From: Pocillopora verrucosa
Lineage: Eukaryota > Cnidaria > Anthozoa > Scleractinia > Pocilloporidae
Reading direction: 5' to 3'
Assembly: GCF_036669915.1 (NCBI RefSeq)
Contig: NC_089325.1
Location: 9,487,231-9,551,230 of the forward strand
Length of the DNA stretch: 64,000 bases
How positions within the stretch are numbered: the stretch's first letter is position 1; every line of letters begins with the position of its first letter. Both the position numbers and the translations under genes were made by a program. Below the pieces are notes generated by a model, which was not told the origin of the DNA, did not search any database, and was given only the letters and a program-made list of their open reading frames with translations. Below, piece after piece: positions 36,844 through 48,059 of the stretch.

Positions 36844-39800
36844 TTAAACAGAGGTCGTCTGCTCATTGGTGTCGTCGCTAAACTCTACCCCAGACCCCAT
36901 TTGTTCCTCACTGACAGTGATATTGACGTAAGACCTCGCCGATTCGGACAGCATCTCCGACAAGGTGCCGCAAATTTCGGGGAATGTCGGTCTTTCTTCG
37001 GGATCCAAGCGCCAGCAAGTTTTCATCAATCCGTAGAGTTCGTCAGAGCAGTGAGCTGGCTTAGACATACGATAGCCGCATAGGAGTTTCGTTAGGAGAA
37101 GATTCACCGGAACACAGGGATACGGGGAAGCCCCGATGGTAACAATCTCCCATAGGAGGACCCCAAAAGACCAGACATCCGAACGGGTAGTGTAGATCTG
37201 ATCTTGAATGGATTCGGGGGCCATCCATTTTATAGGGACACGCCCCACTCCAGTCTTAACGTACTGCCCATCGCCATAAACATCACGCGCAAGTCCAAAG
37301 TCTGCCACTTTCGCTTCATGTTCAGCGGTGAGGAGAACATTTCTAGCGGCAAGATCTCGATGGACAAATTTCTTCAGAGCAATGTGATTCATTCCTCGAG
37401 CACAGTCCAACGCAATCTTAAGAAGATCACGTGAACTCAGCGTGGAGATGATATTCACGTAGGTCTCATCCGCTGGACGGCTGGAACGCAGGTAATCAAG
37501 TAAGTTTCCACCTGAAACATACTCGGTTATTATGTACAGCGGTCCTGGTGTGGTGCATGTGCCAATTAGGCTGACGACATGTGGGTGTTGTCCAATCTCT
37601 TTCATCATATCCATTTCCAGGAGTAGATCCTTGTAATCAAAGTGATCAGCGTGTTCTTTAATGGTTTTCACTGCAACCTTTATGGGGCCGTCATCTGTAA
37701 CAGTAAAGGAAAAATTAAGACCTCAAACTTATTTTCAACAGCAAATCACAAACACAGTGTGTCTGAGGCACACTCCAACTATCCCAACCTAAGTCGGGGA
37801 AAAAATTAAAATTAATATTTCCCCCATCAGTTTTTGCTGTGCAGTCATCTCTACAGGGTCCAGTAGCATCAATAAATAAAACAGTGCGGTTCGACATCAG
37901 AACTAACCTTCTACTGCTAAGCTAATAGCGTTCACAAAGGCACCTTAGTGTCCGAATTCAGATATTACTGTCCAAAATTGGACACTAGTGTGTAAAATTA
38001 GACACGAGTTTCTACAAGCGGATAATCGGACACTATCATCCAAAATTGGTCTCTAGTGTATAATACTGGATAATTGGGCACAAGTGTCCAAAATCGTCAC
38101 TATCATCCAAAGTAGCACTCTAGCACTTAAAATCGGACAATTATGTCTAAAATCGGACATTAGTGAAAAAAATCGGACACTGGTGTCCAAAAATCGGACG
38201 CTTGTGTCTAAAATTGGACACCAGTGACCAAAATCGGACACAAGTGTCTAAAATCGAACCGTAATCTCTTATGTGTTAGGCTTGTCCAAAATCGAAATTA
38301 GTTTCCAAAGTCATACTATGAGTTGGGTGCTTTTATATTCACTATTGGTAGGCGCGTCTGGGCTTACCTGCCAAGTCATTTAGAAATCATTAAACATTTG
38401 TTGCCAGAGCGAGAACCCAAACAATTTTACAAAAAGCTAACAAATAAACAACAAAGGGGCTTAATGCTTCCAGTCAAACAATTAATCTTTGACGGCCACC
38501 GCCAAACACAAGAACGTTAGTGTAAGCGCGAGGCAGCGTCAGTAGACAAACTTAGCACGTCTACTGATGAAAGTTAGAAAAACAGTCACAATCAGAAGAC
38601 TCATTGCGATAGCATAACCCATGCAAATAACTCTAGAGTTTGAATTTAGGTATTAAATAAGTATTAAATATAAAAAAATCAGTAAAATAGTTTTTGACTT
38701 GATACTTCACACCACTTGTGACATTTTTTTTTTATCGTTTCTACCAGAAGCTGTAAAAACTTTGTTTTAGGCTTACGACACTAAATGGACTTTCACTCCA
38801 TGTACTCACCAGTCATAAGTGTACCCTCCAACACCAAACCAAACTGGCCTTCTCCGAGTTTTTGACCAGTTAGAAGACGGTCTCGCTCAATTTCCCATTC
38901 ATCAGTGTGATCGACTGTACCGCTTAAGAACGAATGCAGATTACCGCCTGAGGAGTAACAAAATATGAAAGACATAATTTAGGTCGGAATAGAACTATTA
39001 TTAAAAAAAGAAAGATTTATGATTGAGTCATTAAATAGGTCCATTATGCGTTTATGTTTGCGTTGCCACTATGAAGCTCTAATCAATGAGTTTGGCTCGT
39101 CGTCTAACATCAGACAATGCAAGTGTTTATATGAAATAAAATTCGGCCATACTGATGCTTCCAAATAAACATTTATAAGTTACAGTCCTTTTCGATGTAA
39201 CCACGTTCTTTCAATAAACAAATATGGTTACGAGTCGCATGAATAAGAAGGCTCTTCGAATTCCACCAGATACCAACGGATTGATTGCTTTACCTAACTC
39301 CAAATGATCTCTGTTTCCTCTGTGATCAGCTCCACCACTCTGAGTACGGGTTCTCATCTCAATCAAGTCCTCCAGTCCAGGGACATATTGTGGATTGCTC
39401 CCCTTTTTGGGCTTCTTCTTCCTTCGCATTAAGTAGACGAGTAACACTGCGATGATTATTAGCACAAATAAACTCACTGCGAGCGCCACAACGATCACCA
39501 AGCTGTTTTGAAAACCTCCGTCGGAGTGGGAGTCTGTTGTCGGATGTGTTCCCCGGGTGTTCGCTACGAGAGTTGTGAATAGGTTCTTCTCGCTGTAATT
39601 GCTTGTGTTAAAAAAAGAAATAGCACCTAGACAAAAACAAAAAAGACAGAAATCGTCATCAGCATTATTGCCATTACCATCATCATCATCATCACCATTA
39701 TCACAGTGACTATTTCCCTAAAGAATTATTAACTATATGAAATTAAAATTATCGCAGGGATCACAACACTTAAAATCTCAGGACTAATCGATATACATAC

Positions 39801-42800
39801 GCCCCAGCAGGTCTATCAATCTGTACAGTAGAAAAGTGACAGGAGTGAGGGAAATCATCAAACAGTGCATATTGACCTCACACACGCTTTCAGATCCTAG
39901 TAATTAACGAAACATCAGAGACATTCTCATTAAAAACTGTCACCAAACTTCTGTTGTTGTGGTTCGTTTGTTTTCGTTTGTTGTCGACGGCGATTTTAAA
40001 AAACTTCAAAGGACGTTCACTTGTTGAATATTCGATCGTGGCTGATAAATACAATGTGGGCTCGGAAAGTTCTGCCATACTTTGAACACTAAATAATGAA
40101 GATTTTATGGTTCTTTAGTACTTACAGATTGCCTAATCGAGTGGTAATGGAGGCTGAGTGTTCTAAATCAACAAGACCGTCATACCTACACGAACCAAAT
40201 AGTTTGCATGAGGTGTCAGCTCTCTCAAAGTTGCTCTTGTTTCGTTTGGTTGCAGGTTTATAACCTCCCAGTCCTCGCCACGAATCCCAAATCGTTTATA
40301 TTCCACTTTAATTAGCTTTGTTTTAGAAATATCCACAGCAGTCCATGACACGGAAGCCTCTGTACTAGAAATGACTGTTATTTTGAGATCTGTCGGCTTT
40401 TCTGGTTCTGGCATACAGGAATCCCCAACGAAGCCCGCGTGGCATATGCAGGTATATGAACCTTTACGCAAATGAAAAAAGGTAGTTAAAGATAATTTTC
40501 TCAAACTAATTAAATCCATAAGGTAATTATAAATATATTCTGTTGGTGGAGCAAGCGAGCAAGTCTATAAAATCATTAACAACCACAAACGCAAGTATTA
40601 TGATACCTCCTTGATTCATATTCTTCACCTCAGCTGTTATTCTGAGCCGTTTTATGCAAGGTAAATGTTGTTCAGTGTTTTCGCCGAAATGAGCTGGGCT
40701 AAGCGATCTAGAGACGAAACTTAATTTCAAAATTTGAAGCTGTCCAGAAACGTTTTTCGGGTGAAAAGTGGTAAAACCTAGAGAATTGTATTTGTTGCGA
40801 TCGATCATTTCATACAAAAAGGGTTTCTACGACATCAAACGATTCCATGTTTCATCAAGTTGACACGGATTTATGATTAACAGCCTGGAGAGAATCAATA
40901 AAAAGATTAACTTGGAATTTTAAGTACTCGTGGATGCTTTGGGATGTGGTGAGGTTTTTCTGTTCAATATCGCACCAAAGTAAAATGTGATGTATATGCT
41001 ATTTGGAATGTCATGTAGCTTTGATTCATATTGTTTTCCAGCACAGCCTCTGAACCAAGGATTGTAATTTTGAAACAAGCTGTCACGTAGTGTGCCTTTC
41101 AACCTCTTAAAACCTTGCTCACTCGCACAATCAACAAAACCATAATAGATCAATTTTTGTACTATTCGAGTACCAAAGAAAGAAAAGGTAATATCTGCTT
41201 TCTTCATTAAAATCAGTTGTTCACCTTCATTTCGCAATGTTAGATCAAGCCGTCGGTTTGATAGAAAATTTTAATAAAAACGTCAATAAAATTGTAGTGT
41301 GGAATTGTTTTTGCCTCTGAAAACCAGTGACAGCCTGGTAAAAACTTGTCAAATAAAGGAACCAACTATAAAACCAATAAACCTGATGAAAATTAATTTG
41401 TTTCGACACACCCTCCATTATAATAAGTTGAGCATAGTCCATGTAATACGGACATTTTTGGTTTAATGTATGGACCGAGCCATAATGTTTATTTTAAAAA
41501 AAAAAAGATTGATTGCTGTAAATTTTACTCAATTTCTCCTTTTTTGATCATTTCTCCTGCAAATCAATCCCGGGAAGGGAAAAAAATCTAAGATCTATCT
41601 TTGAGATTGTCTAAATATTTTTTTTCTCTTTCTTGGTGAGAACGTAGCTCGGATACTACGGATATCAAAGTGAAAATTTGCGCAATAGCCATGAAACGAG
41701 AAACGCAAAAGTAAATATCAAGAACAATATTCCGGCGCATATTTCTTCGCACTTCGGGCAAAACTGTATGTGTTCACAGCTGTCAATTCCTTCAAATAAA
41801 AAATAGTGACATTTATGTATTTAGCACCTTTCGATGAAGGAGATGTTTGCAAGGTAACAATCGTAATAGAGTGATTTACATTTTAATAAGAATTGCATTT
41901 TCCTTATCTGATCATAAAATTGTATTCATTTGCAGTCACTGTGCTCCTACGTTGTCGAGCTGAGTTTTTAAACCGGTAATAATCATGATTAATTCCTTTT
42001 TGAGCGGCAACTTAGGAAAACTTTTTAATTTTCTCATCTTAAACGACTCCCGTCGGAGTTTTAGGCCTTTAGGAATAAATAATCACTGAAATAGTTTTCG
42101 TTTCGTTTCTTTCAACAATAAAAGCATTTGTCGATCCAGTGTCCTAAAACCTTAGCCAAGGCTTTCACGTCAGCCAATCAGAAGGGCAATCAGAATTAAG
42201 AAAATATTACAGGGAGCCAATGAGAACCCAACGTAAAGAAAACTGAACTAAGCGCGGGAAAAATGCCAGCAACCAATTCGGAATTCGTTACTAGTTATTT
42301 TGTACCTGATTGGTTGAAAACTTGGCGCAAGTCTTCTAGGCCATCACAGAATGAAGTGAAAAAAAAACTTAGGGCAATCCTGGATTACTTGTAACAAGCA
42401 AGTACGGACGTCATTTTGACTCATTCACTTCATTCACATTGACACTCAATCACCTAGTGACTTGAATGGTAAAATGAAGTTGTCCACTAAATTGACCACA
42501 TACCTAGACTGTTGTAGCATGTAGCGTTGACATGACATGGTTCTTGCCTCAAACATTCATTTACGTCTATGCACACTCCCTGAACTACCTCTGTAAACCC
42601 CTCCTGGCATTCACAGCGGTGTGATCCTTGCGTATTGATGCATACTGAAGGTTCTAGACAGAAATGTTTCCCTGTGTTACACTCATTTATGTCAGTGCAG
42701 TGACTTCCATTCCCTTCATATCCTTTGTTACATTTACACTCTAAACGAGACCCATTTTTTTTTAATTCGCCATCTTCGCTGCACTTTGCTGAGGTTATGT

Positions 42801-44235
42801 TGAATGAACAAATGGCTCTTGACAACGGCTTGGTAGTTATGTTTCTTCCGCAAAAACATTTCCCGCCAAAGTTTTGACACGTACCGACAGCCCCGCTGTC
42901 TGACTGACAGGTATCACTACAGGATGACCCCGCCCAGTTGTCTGGGCAGGAACAATTGACTGGTTCCCCGCTGCAATTTGCATCCATTTTACACGCTGCG
43001 CATGAGCAAACAAAGGATGTAAGGTTTGCCGAGGTCAAACCAGTTCCGGAAATGTCATTTGGCTTGTGACAAATGGCGCCATCAAATGTCAACCCTGGTC
43101 TCCTTGACAACCATGTCGGAAGCCATCTCAAGTGACAATTGCAGTTTAAAGGGTTATTACGTACATGGACCGCTTCAAGGTGTCCGAGGTCATCAAAAGA
43201 CCCATTTTGAATCGAAGAAATTTTGCAATGACTTAATTCAATTGTGGTCAGGCGTCGTAGCCCTTTGAAAGCATCTGCTTCTATTAACTCTAGTGGATTG
43301 TTGTTGACATAAAGAAACTCTAGAAACTTAAGGTTCGCTATAACTTTCGCGGGAATTTTATCGAGCTTGTTTCCATTCAACACTAGTTTATTGACTAACG
43401 GAGCGCAATCGAACGCATTTCCATCAATTGTCTTTAATCCATTCGAAGCCAGCTCCAGAGTCTTTAAGGACATTAAATTTCCAAAAACGCCTTTGTTAAT
43501 AGTTGTCAGAGAGTTGAAACTTAACAAAATATTTTCTAAATAATCCAATTCGTCAAATGCACCTTCCTCGAGCACTCTTATTGTGTTATTCCGAAGATCA
43601 AGCTTCCTCAAGAGTGGTGTGTATGAAAATGTTCCCTGGAAAATCCTCTGTAGCTTGTTATGATCCAAACGAAGTTCGTTCAGGGTTTTCAATCCCTCAA
43701 AAGTTTCACGACTTATGTTAATGAGTTTGTTATCTTGAAGCCACAGTAGTTCAAGATCTTTCTGATGATGGAAAGATCCCGGCTCAATGGACCTGATGTT
43801 ATTGTCCTTCAGGTATAACTCATACAAGAACGGGTAATTTCTCAACGAGGCATGTTTTAGTACACCAACATTTTGGGAATCCATTATAAATTTTCCAAGT
43901 TTTGGTGGTAGTTTTTGGGGAATGTCCGTCAACTTGCTGCCTTCTCTAAAACTGCATATTGCGTTCACATATGTCGATGGCGGTTTCCCACTAACTATAC
44001 GATGTGTGTACGAGCATGAGCACCTTGTGATATTTGGGCAGAGATTTTGCGACCCACCAATAACCGTAGTACAACTAAACTGGGAAAAAACAATGATGTA
44101 TCCGAAAAATGCGACGAGCATGTAGAAGTCATGCATCTTGGAAGCAATCATGGAATTTTTCGTAGCAAAACTAAACATCCTCCAAGGCAATCCAATCGAT
44201 TTAGAGTCCAGTCGAATACAGGAAGCGATTTTCAC
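36844..44235 (-). CDS. LRR-EGF-FN3 receptor tyrosine kinase
   Basis: Single-pass receptor tyrosine kinase. Exons in transcript order: 44235-42504, 40461-40186, 39626-39294, 38947-38810, 37694-36844; all later joins are phase 1 and the product is 1109 aa. A hydrophobic signal ([16 protein letters not shown]) is best reached from Met at 44151 or 44136, so the first 28-33 codons may be untranslated. Next come an LRR N-cap, about ten leucine-rich repeats, an LRR C-cap ([17 protein letters not shown]), Cys-rich EGF-like modules, two calcium-binding EGFs ([16 protein letters not shown]; the second is completed by exon 2), one FN3 domain across exons 2-3, a membrane helix ([20 protein letters not shown]) and a basic stop-transfer RRKKKPKK. 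The kinase has [37 protein letters not shown] and WMAPES, all catalytic residues present. It resembles FGFR/Tie-type kinases. No frame break is seen. The ligand is unknown. Confidence 0.9.
37955..38270. repeat. Minisatellite with GGACACTAGTGTCCAAAAT-type units
   Basis: About 15 diverged units of 17-25 bp built from GTCCAAAATCGGACACTAGT, with variants such as GTGTCTAAAATCGGACA. Each unit contains the partly palindromic core GGACACTAGTGTCC. The array lies in the minus-strand kinase gene, in the intron that splits the kinase domain just after the glycine loop. Confidence 0.8.
39671..39705. repeat. (CAT)n microsatellite
   Basis: A short run of CAT triplets (CATCATCATCATCATCACC with flanking imperfect units) lies in the intron of the kinase receptor between the FN3 exon and the membrane-helix exon. 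Confidence 0.8.
40607..40884 (-). pseudogene. Possible relic exon in the kinase-receptor intron
   Basis: On the minus strand a good acceptor (CTCTCCAG|GCTG) opens a frame of about 90 residues ([46 protein letters not shown]) ending at a donor (GGAG|GTATCA). One TAG stop interrupts it at about 40830. The composition is protein-like and it lies in sense orientation between the EGF and FN3 exons. I do not recognise the domain. It may be a decayed extracellular module or part of an unrelated buried gene. Confidence 0.35.
40923..41262 (-). pseudogene. Second possible relic exon in the kinase-receptor intron
   Basis: A minus-strand frame of about 112 residues reads like an extracellular domain: [63 protein letters not shown]. 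It ends in a stop at about 40920. No clear acceptor was seen at its 5' side and its donor is weak, so it cannot be spliced into the receptor as read. The alternation of strands and helix is faintly SEA-like, but I cannot name the family. Confidence 0.35.
42130..42400 (+). repeat. Dispersed repeat, family R2
   Basis: Contains AGCCAATGAGAACCCAACG, AAGCGCGGGAAAAAT, CCTGATTGGTTGAAA and GGCAATCCTGGATTACTT in the same order as 16555-16800. It lies immediately upstream (on the plus axis) of the first exon of the minus-strand kinase gene, inside its first intron. Confidence 0.6.
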
Positions 44236-46422
44236 CGTTCCGCATCGACAACAAATCCCCTAAAATTTTCCTTAATTGAAAGCGATGAGTGAGTGATTGG
44301 CAAGTCTCTATTGACTGTCAAATTTGACGGGCCGGTGGTTTAATTTAAGCATACAATTAAAGAGCGGACCTTTTTAACAGAATTTCTCTTGGTAAAGCTT
44401 TATTATCAATCTTTATGAATCTACCACAAGTTTTTATTGTATTGTCGTTAGATCAGGATTCTGACCCCACGGAACATGGAACATTAGTATCATTGAATTT
44501 AATCTAAAATTAAATTGCCCAACCTCTCGCGCAAACGAAAATATCTTAAATTACCTGTCACCCGAGGATGTTTTTTCCCCAAAATGTTAATTGCCTTGCT
44601 CATGCAGAGATCAGAGTTTAATGAAGGTTGGTGTCAAATACAAATATGGTAAGAGATTGGCGATAGAGGAATATTCCATTAGATTGGAGACAATTTAATT
44701 CGACAGTTCAATTAATAGCTTTTGGGCACTCCTAAAAAGCGTCAATAAAAATGACAGGTGCAAGGCCGCTTTAAAACACCAATTTGTAAATCCTTCCAAA
44801 ACACGACAAAAATTTTATTCGTAGATAAACAGAATGTGTCGTTTGTTTTCGACTCGACTCTGTTTTAATAATTTCAGTGCGTTTTATGAGTATGCAGTGC
44901 GTTGCCCTTAGATGATCCTATAACTAACTGGCCGAATTCATTTTCCTTAACTGGCGATATTTCACAGATTATGAAGGATGTTCCCTCACACTTAAAATTA
45001 TTATTTCCGAGTGGCTTTTGAAACCTGATGATATTCACACCCACTAAATTGGTCGAAAGAACCAAAACGCTGATCTAGCAGGTTTTATTCCCGTCGCTCG
45101 ACTTCTTAACAACGAAAAGGACAAAATTTACTCCATCGCCCAACTTAAGTTAAATCTTCTTTGAGGCGAAGAAACGCTATGAGGCAATTCGACAGAATCA
45201 TCTTTCTGTGCGTGGTAAAAATTTGCGCAATCATGAAATGAAAGAAAATAAACGATTGAATAGACAAGAGAACTCTCTCATCGCAATCCCAAAACAACTT
45301 AGAAATACCCGTTTTATTATTCTGTTATGCATATTATGCCAAAATATACAATATAAAAAGTCACAAATAACAGATCATGCTCTCAACAATGTCGGCTGTG
45401 ATTTCACGCGAAAATAAGAAGTTTTAATGTTTTTTCTTTTCTCAGTTTAGTTTACGCTCAGATTAAAAAAGATTTGACCTTTCTTTTAGGGTGATTTTGT
45501 TAACCATTTTCTTTTTGACGTAAAGGAAAAAAATATCAGTACCGCACAAAAAGCTGATGAATATTTATATCTGTAGCTTTTTCATTAACATCCTTTGATT
45601 CCGGGAAGGAGATTTCATGGGTCACCCGCGGCGGAGAGATCCGGTTATGCTAGTGATTGAGCAAATAGGTGTTCCAATGCCTGCCGTTTTACCAGCGTTG
45701 AACGTGCTTCTCACGCAGTTTTATGGACATTTCATTTTCATCTTATCACTGACTTTATTTAGTTTTCATGGTCGCTCCATTAATAACTGTTGACATGAAA
45801 AGCAAATATGATACTCGTTTTCTAACCTTAAGACAAAAAAGCATTTTATTTGAACTTCGGGGTAGAATTACTCAATCAATTACAGACAGACTAAAAAAGC
45901 ATTCTTTAAACTGTAGATAGATTATTTCAAAATTTTGCAAGGCCACCATATAAAGCGAGACGGTGTGTACTAAAGACGAAAACAAACCCCAGGATACAAG
46001 TTTAACCTTACAAGGCCGTGATCGAGCCCTGAATTTTGCTGAAAACGAAGAATTCGTAACGAGCCGTTGTTGTTCAAAGCCGTATATTTTGCTTCTTGAG
46101 TACCAGTAGTTTAATTGGAATTATTTTCATTTGATTGAGCTTAGAAGCAAAAAAGGATAAGCCAAAGAACATGCTGTTAATAAATCGAAAATATGTAGAA
46201 AATTCCGCAATGTCACGAGTTCAATCAGAAGTAAATTAAAAGAGAATCTTTTTTATCTTAAAAAAAATTGAGTTTTCATTAGATCGTTCTGTGATGTTTC
46301 GAAGCTCCAGTACTTCGACGTTGTAACGTTCTAATTTCCCAGAGCCCTCAGCGTTCGCTAGGGAGACTAAGTCCGACTACCTAAGTAACCACGGAAACGT
46401 AATCTTTTCATTGTGTTCCAAT
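44236..46422. other. Intergenic region between divergent kinase-receptor and FAM47E-like genes
   Basis: The two genes point away from each other, so this 2.2-kb stretch should contain both promoters. No coding signal was seen. The final 100 bp before the FAM47E-like start includes CGTTGTAACGTTC and GGTTGCC-like motifs, but no specific factor site can be supported. Confidence 0.4.
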
Positions 46423-48014
46423 ATGGCGCACAAGTATGACCTCCTATTAGTAGAAACCAAAACAGACGGGAAAAAGAGACTTAAACCATGGTAAGTAAGC
46501 CTTTATACTGTCCAAATGCAATAAAAAGTATAAGAGGCTGTTGAAAATGAAGTTAATGGCATATTAAGTGAGGAATCATTCACTGAGAAAGCCATATTTA
46601 TTCCATCAGATCAGCTTTGTTGCTGTTATGGCGAACAAATCACGGAGAATTTGTGGAGAAATATGCTTTGCTCTGTACTGCTTGATAAAAGAAATAGTTA
46701 GATTGAAAGTTAAATCTTTTCTTTTTGTGTCTTCAATGATATACATGGATGACTTTGTTGTACCAATCGAATTGATTAAACTATCTGTAATTTTATTACA
46801 CACAGGTATAAAGAAAGATTAGAGACAAAGTATATAAAGCCAAGAAAGCTCAGAGGAAATTCAGAAACGCTGATCGGCACGTCTTGGACGTTTTTAGAGA
46901 AGGGAAGCGATGACTTTAGGGATGGTCTTCCCCCTGAAGCTAATTATAATTATATTAAGAAGGTGAGACTGAGTGCGTAGACGTACTAGTAACGAATTAT
47001 CATCGGATTATAAGTTATTAATTATTTAGTGATAAGTAATAGAAAACTGCTTGTAGGGCATTAAACCTTGGACCCCTAAGAGTGACCAGCATCTAATTTC
47101 TCCTCACAATATCTACCCTGAATCAAACATTAAGATCACCAGAATGAAGGAAATGATCAGCAGTTAAAGAAACTCGATCTACGTTGTTGAACAAATTATC
47201 CTTGTCAGGAAATGTACAAAGAACAGTATAGAGAATATTCATACTGATGCTAGAGTGTGAAGGGTTAACAATCTCTTTTATTGAGTGATGATGGATAATT
47301 TAAGGTAACTCCTCAGAAATGTTTGCTTTGTATGATAGTTATTTCTAGATGTGCACATGTAGTTGTTTTCTGTTTTGTGACAGGAATTATTTTCCTTTGA
47401 AATTTAACATTGTATGAGGATAATTTATTTGGAGTGATCAACATTAAATTTCTCTTGACAAAAACAGTTCATAATGGAGCAGAAAGGTGATGAAAAAAAA
47501 GAGAACATTATCAACTATTAGGGTTATTATTTGCTTTAATTGATACCAATTCTCAGAGCTTAAATTGTGAGAAAAGTTAAGCAGACAGTGAAGAGAACTG
47601 ATATTGAGGTGATGGGAGTCAAAGATAGAAAGGGTCAATTTGGTGATATATATAACAGCCTTGGAAAAAAGTAATTCCACTTTTCTTACATGTCTTTTCT
47701 TTCAGACTAATACTGGGTTAGGACCAAACATAACTGGATCTGATGAAACAATAAATGAATATATGAAGGACAGAGTGAGATTTACAAAGAATGAAGCCTG
47801 TTTTTCAAGGTACATAGTATGTTTATCAATTGACGGTTTTTACAAGTTGTTACACATTTCACCTTTGTTTCCTTGCATCCCTTGATGTAATCTGTGCTGG
47901 TGCAGTACAAGTTTTATTAGAGAAAGTAATTGACTAACTTTAAATAGGTAAGAATTAGTGGCTGCTGACACCACTGTATCTGCAAACTGGGTAAGACCTT
48001 ACATAATCTATAAA

Positions 48015-48059
<45 letters not shown>

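Noticed and set aside
37955..38270. CRISPR-like array
   Set aside because: Units are variable, contiguous and without unique spacers, and the context is a eukaryotic intron; it is a minisatellite.
43026..43268. Plus-strand frames across 43026-44292
   Set aside because: Antisense shadows of the LRR-EGF exon of the minus-strand receptor kinase.
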